NCBI GenBank assembly: GCA_009995495.1
Contig: JAACPL010000011.1
Span: 1 to 35,357, forward strand
DNA length: 35,357 nt
Reading direction: 5' to 3'
Source: Candidatus Falkowiibacteriota bacterium
Lineage (GTDB): Bacteria > Patescibacteriota > Patescibacteriia > Patescibacteriales > UBA12465
Every line of letters starts with the position of its first letter. The stretch's first letter is position 1. The position numbers and the translations under genes were made by a program. The notes under the pieces were generated by a model. The model ran no database searches. It had not been told where the DNA came from and saw nothing but the letters and a program-made list of their open reading frames with translations. Below, piece by piece: positions 15,965 to 23,883 of this stretch.

Positions 15965-16690
15965 CTAAATTATCATCTTTCCGACCAACTTTTCTTTAGC
16001 AATATTTTGTGCTTTCAATAAACTTTCAAAAGTCCCAGCATCTAACCACTCACCATTAACCATTGCTACCTCGAGCTCTCCTTTTTGTAAATACCAATTA
16101 TTAACATCGGTAATTTCTAATTCACCACGATCACTAGGTTTAATATTTTTGGCGATTTCAACCACTCGATTATCAAAAACGTAAAGACCAGTAACAGCTA
16201 AATCCGAAATTTTATCTTTTGGTTTTTCTATTATGAATTTTGGTTTTAAATTTTCATCTAATTTAATAACCCCAAATCTTTCTGGATCTGAAACTTTTTT
16301 AGCAAAGATTTTCGCGCCACTTTTAAAACTTTTAATTTCCTCAGAAAAATCATCTTCAAAAATATTATCACCCAAAATCATAGCGACGCTCTCTTGGCCA
16401 ATAAAATTTTCAGCAATAATAAAGGCCTGAGCTAAACCCTCCGGTTTATCTTGAATTTCATAAGTAAATTTAACACCAAATTCTTTACCACCACCTAAAA
16501 GATTTAAGTAATCACCCGCCCTTTCTGGAGCAATAATAATCAAAATTTCCTTAATCCCCGCTTTAATTAAAGTATTTAGCGGATAATAAATCATCGGCCT
16601 GTCATAAATCGGTAATAATTGTTTACTGGTTATCTTGGTTAATGGTTTTAAACGACTACCTGAACCACCAGATAAAATAATACCTCTCAT
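15965..16690 (-). CDS. rmlA: Glucose-1-phosphate thymidylyltransferase
   Basis: Makes dTDP-glucose from glucose-1-phosphate and dTTP, the first step to dTDP-rhamnose. The nucleotide-binding signature GGSGSRLKPLT is at the N terminus, followed by KQLLPIYDRPMIYYPL and LGDNIFED, all diagnostic of RmlA. At 241 residues it is shorter than the E. coli enzyme (about 290), ending where the C-terminal helices of the long form would begin; short forms are known. rmlB and rmlC are not in this window. It lies 10 bases after rmlD and 4 before the GT2 gene. Confidence 0.9.
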   Translation of the reverse strand: MRGIILSGGSGSRLKPLTKITSKQLLPIYDRPMIYYPLNTLIKAGIKEILIIIAPERAGDYLNLLGGGKEFGVKFTYEIQDKPEGLAQAFIIAENFIGQESVAMILGDNIFEDDFSEEIKSFKSGAKIFAKKVSDPERFGVIKLDENLKPKFIIEKPKDKISDLAVTGLYVFDNRVVEIAKNIKPSDRGELEITDVNNWYLQKGELEVAMVNGEWLDAGTFESLLKAQNIAKEKLVGKMII

Positions 16691-16700
16691 ATAATTATTT

Positions 16701-17570
16701 TTATTTTAAATTTAATAAATTAACATATTCTGCTAAAGCTTGATTTAAACCTCTTAATTTTTTCACTTTAGTATTTTTTAAAACTGAAAACTTCGGTCGC
16801 CTAGCTGCTCGTAAAAGATCTTCACTTCTAATAGCTCTAATTTTCACTTCTAACTTTTGCAAAGCAAAAAATTCCGTAACTGCTTCATACCAAGTGCAGG
16901 GACCTTCGTTTACTAAATGAAATTCTCCAAAAGGAACTTTAAGTTCCCAAAGTCTTTTGGTTGCTTGAGCTAAATCTGGGGTATAAGTAAAGCAACTTAA
17001 TTCTTCCTTAACTACCGTTAATTCCCCACCCTTGTAGGCGAGGCCAAGCATCACCTCAAAAAAACTAGGTTTAGAAGTCTCACTACTGCCGGCTGGGCCA
17101 AAAAGCTTTGAGGTTCTAATTAAATAATAATTTAAACCTCTTGCAGCTCGTTTTTTTAATTCAAGTTCGCCAGCAAATTTACTCTCACCGTATTTATTAA
17201 TAGGGTTTGGCGTTTCATGTTCTAAAAAAAATTGCTTATTATCGGTTCCGTTAAAAACATAGTCACTTGAATAATGAATTAAAACAGCAGAAATTGTTAG
17301 GGCAATATCAGCTAAGACTGCTGGTAATTCAGCATTTAATTTTAAGGCTTTAGTAAAACCATCTTTATTTTCGCAAGAATCAACGGCATTAAAAGCAACG
17401 GCATTAATGATTAAAAGTGGTTTTAATGCTAAAATTTTCTCTCGCAAAAGATCAAAATCAAGCACATCAACATCATCCCTATCCCAAGCGACAGTCTTAT
17501 AATCATTAGAAAAGAATTTCTTAAGTTGGCTGCCGAGATTACCTCGACCCCCTAAAATTAAAATAGGCAT
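16701..17570 (-). CDS. rmlD: dTDP-4-dehydrorhamnose reductase
   Basis: Reduces dTDP-4-dehydrorhamnose to dTDP-rhamnose. A 289-residue short-chain dehydrogenase-type protein with an N-terminal dinucleotide fold (ILGGRGNLGSQLKKF), the AVDSCE segment, HYSSDYVFNG, and the catalytic Tyr/Lys pair in KYGESKFAGE. Together these are typical of RmlD. It starts a sub-cluster (rmlD-rmlA-GT2) at the end of the division/wall run, 78 bases after murF, the widest gap in that run. A promoter may lie in the gap, with its -10 only 8 bases from this ATG, so the transcript could be leaderless. Confidence 0.9.
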   Translation of the reverse strand: MPILILGGRGNLGSQLKKFFSNDYKTVAWDRDDVDVLDFDLLREKILALKPLLIINAVAFNAVDSCENKDGFTKALKLNAELPAVLADIALTISAVLIHYSSDYVFNGTDNKQFFLEHETPNPINKYGESKFAGELELKKRAARGLNYYLIRTSKLFGPAGSSETSKPSFFEVMLGLAYKGGELTVVKEELSCFTYTPDLAQATKRLWELKVPFGEFHLVNEGPCTWYEAVTEFFALQKLEVKIRAIRSEDLLRAARRPKFSVLKNTKVKKLRGLNQALAEYVNLLNLK

Positions 17571-17578
17571 ATAAATAC

Positions 17579-17607
17579 AGTATAGTATATTTATTATGCC
17601 TTAGCAA
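17579..17607 (-). promoter_or_regulatory. Candidate promoter for leaderless rmlD mRNA
   Basis: On the minus strand TTGCTA (17602-17607), 17 bases, then TATACT (17579-17584). The rmlD ATG begins at 17570, 8 bases after the -10, so the predicted start site falls on or next to the start codon. There is no ribosome site between them. Confidence 0.4.
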
Positions 17608-17648
17608 ACGAAAATTATTTAATTATCCTTAAATTAAAGCTTTAAATT

Positions 17649-18932
17649 CTATTTCCAACCGCCCCCTTGACGAACTAAAAGTTCAGACGCCCGATCTTTT
17701 TCCGCCATAATCTCCTTAACAACTTTTTCAAGGCGCATTCCTTGTGAGCCTTTAACTAAAACTATATCACCTGAATTAATACGACTAATTAAAAATTCTC
17801 CAATCTCATCGGTACTATTAAAATGAAATGATTTATCATTATCTAAACCATTTTTAAGAGCCGATTCAGCTATCATTAAAGATTTATCGCCGATAGTAAT
17901 TAAAAAGTCCGCCTTTATTTTAGCGATTTTTTCACCAACTAAACGATGTCCTTCATTAGTATAGGAACCAATTTCTAACATATCCCCTAAAACAACATAT
18001 TTCTTAGATTCGGATTCAATTTTAATACTACCTAAAACATCAAGCGCTGCTAAACAAGCTTCTGGTGATGAATTATAACTATCATCAATAATAAAAGAAT
18101 TATTAATTCCCGGCAAAACATTCATCCTTCCTCTTGGCAAAGAAAAGTCCTTTAAAGAATTAGCAATATTAACTAAATTAAACCCCAATTCTAAAGCACA
18201 AGCACTAGCTGCTAAGGCTGCATAAACTGCTCCTGGAGATAAGGCGTTTTTCATTAAAACTGGAACAATTGAGCCACGAAAATTTAATTTAAAATTTATT
18301 CCACTTAGCTCATAATCACCTTTGTCAAAATTATATCTTACATCCTGAGCAAGTAAATCAACTCCTTCTTTAAAACCATAGCTTATAACTTTAACCCGAC
18401 TAGCTTCTGCCATTTCCTTACAAAAATCATTATCAAAATTTAAAATAGCGGCGCCCTGACCCTGTAACGATGTTACTAAAACCTCTTTTTCTTTTTTAAT
18501 TTCTAAAAGTGAGCCAAAATATTCAATATGAGCATAACTAATAGAGCTAACAATTCCTATTTTTGGTTTAGCTAACGAACATAAATATTTTAAGTCTCCC
18601 GGCCTATCAATACCCATTTCTAAAATTAATATTTCCGGATAATTTTTATCACCAAAAATAATTATTTTAAAAGCTAGAAAAAAAACACTAAACCAAGAAA
18701 GAATGTTTTTGCCAGGAGATTTTGCGCCAATAATAGTTAAGGGTAGACCAATCTCATTATTATAATTTTTATAAGTTGCTCTAACTTTAAATTTACTACC
18801 TAAAACTAGGGCTAGAGCTTCTTTAGTACTACTTTTTCCAATTGAACCAGTTATACCAATAACTAAAGGCTTCTGTCTTAATAGAATTAATTTAGCAAAA
18901 ATCTTTAATTTGAACATTAAAATCTTTTTCAT
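17649..18932 (-). CDS. murF: MurF-type Mur ligase lacking the N-terminal domain
   Basis: Adds D-Ala-D-Ala to UDP-MurNAc-tripeptide in peptidoglycan synthesis. The ATP loop GITGSIGKSSTKEAL lies near residue 26, followed by ILEMGIDRPGDL, SYAHIEYFG (carbamylated-Lys/metal area) and DDSYNSSPEA, all typical of MurF. The protein has 427 residues; normal MurF has about 80-100 residues before the ATP loop that form the UDP-binding domain, and these are missing. Here a hydrophobic stretch (FKLKIFAKLILL) takes their place. It begins 1 base after ftsI ends. Another Mur-ligase-like role is possible, but position and motifs favour MurF. Confidence 0.85.
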   Translation of the reverse strand: MKKILMFKLKIFAKLILLRQKPLVIGITGSIGKSSTKEALALVLGSKFKVRATYKNYNNEIGLPLTIIGAKSPGKNILSWFSVFFLAFKIIIFGDKNYPEILILEMGIDRPGDLKYLCSLAKPKIGIVSSISYAHIEYFGSLLEIKKEKEVLVTSLQGQGAAILNFDNDFCKEMAEASRVKVISYGFKEGVDLLAQDVRYNFDKGDYELSGINFKLNFRGSIVPVLMKNALSPGAVYAALAASACALELGFNLVNIANSLKDFSLPRGRMNVLPGINNSFIIDDSYNSSPEACLAALDVLGSIKIESESKKYVVLGDMLEIGSYTNEGHRLVGEKIAKIKADFLITIGDKSLMIAESALKNGLDNDKSFHFNSTDEIGEFLISRINSGDIVLVKGSQGMRLEKVVKEIMAEKDRASELLVRQGGGWK

Positions 18933-18933
18933 C

Positions 18934-20952
18934 TTATTTTCTTGTTTTTGGTATTTGATAATAACGAAGAATAAATTCGGCTATATCACGCCAGAGCGGA
19001 ACGGTTGAACCCTCAGCATACTGGACTCCTTTTGGGCTGTCAATTTTTACCAGCATCACAAAGGCAGGGTCATCAATTGGAGCGACGCCAATAAAAGTAT
19101 GAAGCCATTCATCTTTTTTATAACCACCAACTGTAGCAATTTGAGCCGTTCCTGTCTTGCCCCCTAAATAATAACCTTCAATCTTCGCTCTTTTAGAATG
19201 TCCTTTTTCTACAATATTAACTAACATTGCCGAAACTGTTGCCGCTGTTTCCGGGCTAATAACCTCCCTTACTTTCTTCGGATTTATTATTTCTTCAACT
19301 CCATTATTAATTATTTTTTTAACAACATAGGGCTTCATTAAAACTCCTTTATTAGCAATAGCCTGATAAGACATCACCATTTGTAAGGGTGTCACCGCTA
19401 TTCCCTGTCCAAAAGAAGCAGTCGCCGCATCAATTTCTTTAATTCTATTTTTTAATAAATTATTAATATTACCAGGGCTCTCGGCGCCAAGCTCAAGTCC
19501 ACTTCTTTCCCCAAAACCAAAATCTTGAACATATTTAGCAAAAACATCATCCCCAGTTTGTCGCATCGCAAAAATAGCTCCAGTATTTAAAGAATTATCT
19601 AAGACATAATTCATATCGACTAAACCATGTGCCCCCTTAGTACTAAAATCAGAATTTCTAATCGGCTTATTCCAACCACTAATCATTATTTCACCTTTAT
19701 CTTCATATAGCGTTGCCGGATTTACCTTACCCTCATTAATAGCCGCCGCCATCGTAATAACTTTAAAAACAGAGCCTGGTTCATATTGATATAAAATGGT
19801 CGGATTATTAAAATAACTTAAATCTTTAACATTTTGATAATCATTAGGATTAAAATTTGGTTCTGAACACATAGCTAAGATTGCCCCTGTTTTTGGTTCA
19901 ACCACAATGACTGAGCCTCCAGTCGCTTCAAATCTAGCCACCGTTTCTTTAAGTTTTTCACAAGCAAAAAATTCTATATTTCTATCGATAGTTAAAACTA
20001 GATCCGAACCTCCCTGAGGAGCAGTATACTCTCTATCATTTACAATAATTAAATTAGCTGAAGCCCCTTTTTCTGATTTCAGATTTCCGTACTGACCAAA
20101 TAACTCTTTATCAAAAAATTCTTCCAAGCCATAATGACCATTACTCTCACCATTAGAATAACCAACATAGCCAAGAATTTGTGAGGCAACCTCATTCTCA
20201 GGATAATAACGATATTTTGAAAAAGTAAATCCAAGCCCAGGTATATCTAAAGATTTTTTTATTTCTTTTTCCTCGCCACTTGATTCGTCCAATTCTTTAA
20301 TGGTTAAATAAATTTTCTCATTTCTAAATTCAAGATCTTCTTTACTAATATCTTTTGACACCAAGTCACGCAAAGAACCACGCCTAATTTCACCATTTTC
20401 AAAATAGTCAGAGTTCACTAAATAAACATAAAGATCAAGTAAACGATTAATTTCAAAAGTTTTGTTTAAAGGTTCATAAGGATCTCCAGGCTTATCAAAA
20501 CGAAGTAAATAGTTATTAATTATTACCTCTTTCGTTGAGGTAGCAACAATTAAATCACTTAAATTTTTATTTTTTAATTCTTGTTCTAAAATTTCTCTAT
20601 CAAAAAATTCATAAAATTTTTCTGCCATTTCTAAAGGATTAGTAATGTCCTTAGGAACTGAATAAATTGTCGCTAAGTCACGAACGGAAGCGGCCGCATA
20701 AAGTTTCTCCCCTTCGGTGGACCTTTCGGTAAAATATATTTTTCCTCTTTCTGGTATCAATTTTAATGAAACTTCATGTTGATCAGCGGCTCTGGCTTTA
20801 TAAATTTCAGATTCAGAAATTTGAATCGCGTACAATTTATAAACTAAAGAAAATGATAATAAAAAAACGACCGCAACGACTAGGCGCCAGCGACCAAGCC
20901 CAATTTTTGATTTTTCCGAGCCTTTTCTATTCCCTATCTTAATCGGCCTCAT
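18934..20952 (-). CDS. ftsI: Division transpeptidase FtsI / class B penicillin-binding protein
   Basis: Cross-links septal peptidoglycan. It has one N-terminal membrane helix (about residues 24-44), a PBP dimer domain, and a C-terminal transpeptidase domain with SVFK (SxxK, near 395), SLN (SxN, near 450) and KTGTAQ (KTG, near 597). At 672 residues it is somewhat longer than E. coli FtsI, with an extended dimer domain. No PASTA repeats are seen. The gene order rsmH-ftsL-ftsI-murF identifies it as FtsI rather than an elongation PBP2. It lies 6 bases after ftsL. Confidence 0.93.
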   Translation of the reverse strand: MRPIKIGNRKGSEKSKIGLGRWRLVVAVVFLLSFSLVYKLYAIQISESEIYKARAADQHEVSLKLIPERGKIYFTERSTEGEKLYAAASVRDLATIYSVPKDITNPLEMAEKFYEFFDREILEQELKNKNLSDLIVATSTKEVIINNYLLRFDKPGDPYEPLNKTFEINRLLDLYVYLVNSDYFENGEIRRGSLRDLVSKDISKEDLEFRNEKIYLTIKELDESSGEEKEIKKSLDIPGLGFTFSKYRYYPENEVASQILGYVGYSNGESNGHYGLEEFFDKELFGQYGNLKSEKGASANLIIVNDREYTAPQGGSDLVLTIDRNIEFFACEKLKETVARFEATGGSVIVVEPKTGAILAMCSEPNFNPNDYQNVKDLSYFNNPTILYQYEPGSVFKVITMAAAINEGKVNPATLYEDKGEIMISGWNKPIRNSDFSTKGAHGLVDMNYVLDNSLNTGAIFAMRQTGDDVFAKYVQDFGFGERSGLELGAESPGNINNLLKNRIKEIDAATASFGQGIAVTPLQMVMSYQAIANKGVLMKPYVVKKIINNGVEEIINPKKVREVISPETAATVSAMLVNIVEKGHSKRAKIEGYYLGGKTGTAQIATVGGYKKDEWLHTFIGVAPIDDPAFVMLVKIDSPKGVQYAEGSTVPLWRDIAEFILRYYQIPKTRK

Positions 20953-20958
20953 ATTAAA

Positions 20959-21291
20959 TTATTTTTTTGCCACGGAAGCTATTGGTTTTAGATATTCAAA
21001 TTCAGCTACTTCAACCATATTTAATTGTACTACTCTTGAATTAACAGAATAATATGATTGAGTAAAACTTATTTTCTCTTCTAATTCCGACTTCTCAACT
21101 TTTAAAATATCGGTCTTAAAAGTTAATTCTTTTAGAATAAAGCCTTGAGTCGCTAAGTGACTAATATTAAATAAATAAAAACCAATACCAATAAAGATAA
21201 AAGAAAAAATCGAAAAATTAAAATAGCGCCAAGCGGAGCTGGTTTTTTTTCCTTGATTTTTGTCTCTTAGACGAGAATTATTGTTTGCCAT
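20959..21291 (-). CDS. ftsL: FtsL-like cell-division protein
   Basis: A 110-residue single-pass protein with a basic N terminus, a membrane helix near residues 25-45 and a short outer coiled coil (KTDILKVEKSELEEKISFTQ). Sequence alone is weak because FtsL diverges fast. Size, topology and position between rsmH and ftsI are those of FtsL, which joins FtsB/DivIC and the FtsW-FtsI complex. It lies 29 bases after rsmH. Confidence 0.8.
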   Translation of the reverse strand: MANNNSRLRDKNQGKKTSSAWRYFNFSIFSFIFIGIGFYLFNISHLATQGFILKELTFKTDILKVEKSELEEKISFTQSYYSVNSRVVQLNMVEVAEFEYLKPIASVAKK

Positions 21292-21320
21292 AGTTTTTAT
21301 ATTTTTAACTTGAAAATTAT

Positions 21321-22211
21321 CTAAATTTTTTGAGCAGCGCGTAATTTTGCACTTCTCGCCCTTTTATTACAACTTGCCTCAAAAGAACCTGGAATAAGTG
21401 GTTTTTTGGTTAAAATGTTAAAGTCTTTTCCCTTTCTATCTCTTAAAAAATTCTTAACAATTCTATCTTCACCACTATGGAAGGAAACAACCACTAATCT
21501 ACCGCCAATTTTCAATCTCTTTTCGGCCTGTTCTAGAGCTTCAGCTAGAACTTCCAATTCCTTATTAGTCTCCATTCTTAAAGCTTGAAACACTTTTGTA
21601 GCCGGGTGAATTTTTGACCAAGCACGAATGGGGATGATTTCTTCTATTAGAGTGCATAGGTCGGAGGTAGTTTTAATCTTTTTCTTTTTTCTAGTTTCAA
21701 CAATTTTCTTAGCAATGCGATAAGCTTGCTTTTCTTCGCCATATTCTCGAAATATTTTCGTTAATTCAAGTAAAGAATAAAAGTTAACTATTTTCTCTGT
21801 TGAAAGCTCGTTATCAGGGCCAAAGGACATATCAAGAGCCCTTTCACCTTTAAACGAGAACCCTCTCGCCTCATCGTCAAGCTGAGCCGAAGAAAGACCG
21901 AGATCAAAGACAATACCATCAACTAATTCTCCCGGAAAAACTGATTCCGCTACCTCATTTAAATTTTTAAAATTACTTCTTACTAATTCAACATTATTTA
22001 ACTTCTTTTCTTTTAATAATCTTTTAGCATTTTCTAAGGCGAGTTCATCCAAATCAATTCCCAGTACTTTTCCTTTTTCACCAACTAATTCAGCAATTGC
22101 CCTTGTGTAACCAGCGCCACCTAGAGTACAGTCAATAAATTTTCCTCCTATTTTCGGATCAAGAAAGGAAATTATTTCCTTCAACATTACTGGCACATGA
22201 CTATAGATCAT
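21321..22211 (-). CDS. rsmH: 16S rRNA m4C1402 methyltransferase RsmH
   Basis: S-adenosylmethionine-dependent N4-methylation of C1402 in 16S rRNA. A 296-residue protein with YSHVPVMLKEI at the N terminus, the SAM-binding motif DCTLGGAGYT, FDLGLSSAQLDDEARGFSF and a C-terminal VVSFHSGEDRIVKNF, all RsmH hallmarks. It begins 1 base after mraZ ends and is part of the classical mraZ-rsmH-ftsL-ftsI order. A weak TAGGAA ribosome site may lie 7 bases before the ATG, inside the end of mraZ. Confidence 0.96.
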   Translation of the reverse strand: MIYSHVPVMLKEIISFLDPKIGGKFIDCTLGGAGYTRAIAELVGEKGKVLGIDLDELALENAKRLLKEKKLNNVELVRSNFKNLNEVAESVFPGELVDGIVFDLGLSSAQLDDEARGFSFKGERALDMSFGPDNELSTEKIVNFYSLLELTKIFREYGEEKQAYRIAKKIVETRKKKKIKTTSDLCTLIEEIIPIRAWSKIHPATKVFQALRMETNKELEVLAEALEQAEKRLKIGGRLVVVSFHSGEDRIVKNFLRDRKGKDFNILTKKPLIPGSFEASCNKRARSAKLRAAQKI

Positions 22212-22212
22212 A

Positions 22213-22644
22213 TTAAATTCCTAAATTTCCCAATTCCTCGGCAATTGTATTAGTATTTTTTTCCGATTCAGTTTTATATTTTTTCCAAGCACCTTCATCC
22301 CAAATTTCTAAATGATCATATAACCCGGCAACAATTACTTTTTTCTTTAAAAAAGAAAATTCTCTTAAATACTCCGGTAAAGTAATTCTTCCCTGGTTAT
22401 CAAATTCCAAATCCATGGCTCCAGCTAACATGTGACGACTAAAAGCACGGGCCTTTGATTGACTAATTGGTAGAGCGGCGAGACTAATAGCAATCTTAGT
22501 AAATTGTTCCTTGCCATATAAAAATAAACAGCCGTCCAAACCTTTGGTAACGACTGCACCTTTTTTTAAGACAGCTCGAAATTTAGCCGGTATTGCTAGA
22601 CGACCTTTATCATCGAGATTGTGATTGTATTCTCCAATTAACAT
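22213..22644 (-). CDS. mraZ: Transcriptional regulator MraZ
   Basis: First gene of the division/wall run. At 143 residues it has the normal length and two SpoVT/AbrB-type half-barrels, each with the family motif: DDKGRLAIPAKFR near the N terminus and DNQGRITLPEYLREF in the middle. MraZ forms a ring that binds repeated boxes upstream of its own gene and regulates the cluster. Three such boxes with 10-bp spacing lie between the promoter and this ATG. It has the clearest ribosome site in the window, AAGGTGA 4 bases before the ATG, which coincides with the last box. Confidence 0.96.
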   Translation of the reverse strand: MLIGEYNHNLDDKGRLAIPAKFRAVLKKGAVVTKGLDGCLFLYGKEQFTKIAISLAALPISQSKARAFSRHMLAGAMDLEFDNQGRITLPEYLREFSFLKKKVIVAGLYDHLEIWDEGAWKKYKTESEKNTNTIAEELGNLGI

Positions 22645-22648
22645 ATAT

Positions 22649-22673
22649 TCACCTTAGTTCCCCACAAATCACC
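22649..22673 (-). promoter_or_regulatory. MraZ operator boxes
   Basis: On the minus strand three 5-base boxes GGTGA (22669-22673), GGGGA (22659-22663) and GGTGA (22649-22653) follow each other with exactly 5 bases between them. Known MraZ sites are 5-base G-rich boxes repeated every 10 bp upstream of mraZ. The boxes lie after the predicted transcription start, so bound MraZ would act as a roadblock or cover the ribosome site. Confidence 0.65.
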
Positions 22674-22684
22674 TTACAGATTTA

Positions 22685-22713
22685 ATTATACACCACTTAT
22701 ACTCTCTGGTCAA
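22685..22713 (-). promoter_or_regulatory. Promoter of the mraZ division/wall operon
   Basis: Minus strand TTGACC (22708-22713), 17 bases, TATAAT (22685-22690): a near-perfect sigma-70 promoter. Transcription should start near 22678, giving a leader of about 35 bases that contains the MraZ boxes. Confidence 0.85.
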
Positions 22714-22754
22714 CACTTAATATATTGCTTAAATAAGCTAAAATAATAATAAAA

Positions 22755-22778
22755 AAGATACTTATCAACAAGTATCTT
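22755..22778 (-). terminator. Terminator after the dus gene
   Basis: A perfect 9-bp stem (22755-22763 with 22770-22778) with a 6-base loop, followed on the minus strand by a T-rich stretch. It lies about 77 bases after the dihydrouridine synthase stop and just upstream of the mraZ promoter, separating the two units. Confidence 0.7.
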
Positions 22779-22854
22779 AAAAAAATCGTTAAAAAATTTT
22801 TTTTTCATCAAAAGTTATCAACAGGCCATTTTCTGAAGGGCGCTTAACTTGAAC

Positions 22855-23883
22855 TTATAATTTTGTTTTAAAAACTTTTTTAATTTCATTCAAACTCTCC
22901 GCTTTAACTAAAGCTTCTCTTAGTTTTGCCGCCCCCTTAACCCCTCTTAAGTACCAACAAAGATTTTTTCTTAATTCATAAGTCGCTCGCTTCCCTTTTA
23001 ATTTATGCCCCAACTCAGCGTGTTCAAGTAATAATTTAAAAACCCCAGCCTTGCTTTTATTAATAATTTTATTGTTTTTGATTTCCTTAAAAAGCCAAGG
23101 GCGACCCAAAATTCCACGACCAAGACCTAAGCCATCAGCTTCACTCTCCTTAAGAGCTTTGTGGGCCTCCTCTAAATCATAAATTCCACCATTTGCAAGA
23201 ATTATTCCTTTAAAATATTTTCTCGCTTCTTTAATTGCTTTAAAATCAGCGGCGCCTACAAAACCTTGTTTTAAAGTTCGACCATGTATCATTAAAGCAG
23301 CGATTGGAAAATCAGAAATATTTTGTAAAAAATTTTTAAAATCTATTGAGCCACTTGCAAGTCTTATTTTAATAGAAACGGGCAAGTTTGTATTATCTAA
23401 AACGGCTTTAATAACTGCTTTAGAACGCTCTAAGTCTTTCATCAGACTGGCGCCAGCCCCTTGTTTAATTATTTTTGGTACTGGGCAACCAAAATTAATG
23501 TCAATCCCGTCAGGCTTAATTTTTTCAGTTATTATTTTTGTAGCAACGGCAAAATGCTCAGGGTTTGAGCCAAATATTTGAGCAACAAAATATTTTTCTT
23601 TTTTTCTATCAAAACGTAAAATATCTAAAGTTTTTTCACTTTCTAATCTGTCTCCTTTAGTTAATAATTTTCTGAGCGGATTTTTTTCTAAATAATAAAG
23701 AGCTGCGGTTGAAGCCATCTCGCTATATAAAACGTCAGCTCCGTTCTTCTTACAAATTTGACGAAAAGCAGCGTCAGAAAAACCGGCCATTGGCGCTAAG
23801 GCTAAAATTGGCCGGTCATGATTTTTTAACTTTTGCCAAAAATTATTTTTATTTTCTGTAAATTTTAAATTCATATTTTTCAT
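22855..23883 (-). CDS. dus: tRNA-dihydrouridine synthase
   Basis: Flavin enzyme that reduces uridines in tRNA D-loops. Hallmarks are LALAPMAGFSDAAFR near the N terminus, INFGCPVPKIIKQGAGASLM with the catalytic Cys, IHGRTLKQGF (FMN/RNA contact) and ILANGGIYDLEEA plus GLGLGRGILGRPWLF. It is DusB-like in general pattern. The frame is open to a TTG at 23910; I prefer the ATG at 23883 (an ATG at 23874 is also possible), giving about 342 residues. The start overlaps the end of cysS by 35 bases, so translation is probably coupled. Confidence 0.92.
   Translation of the reverse strand: MKNMNLKFTENKNNFWQKLKNHDRPILALAPMAGFSDAAFRQICKKNGADVLYSEMASTAALYYLEKNPLRKLLTKGDRLESEKTLDILRFDRKKEKYFVAQIFGSNPEHFAVATKIITEKIKPDGIDINFGCPVPKIIKQGAGASLMKDLERSKAVIKAVLDNTNLPVSIKIRLASGSIDFKNFLQNISDFPIAALMIHGRTLKQGFVGAADFKAIKEARKYFKGIILANGGIYDLEEAHKALKESEADGLGLGRGILGRPWLFKEIKNNKIINKSKAGVFKLLLEHAELGHKLKGKRATYELRKNLCWYLRGVKGAAKLREALVKAESLNEIKKVFKTKL

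Noticed and set aside
22762-22823. Two TTATCAACA words resembling DnaA boxes (22762-22770 and 22815-22823)
   Set aside because: Only two, each one base off consensus, and one is part of a terminator stem. No dnaA/dnaN or AT-rich unwinding region is present, so I do not call an origin.
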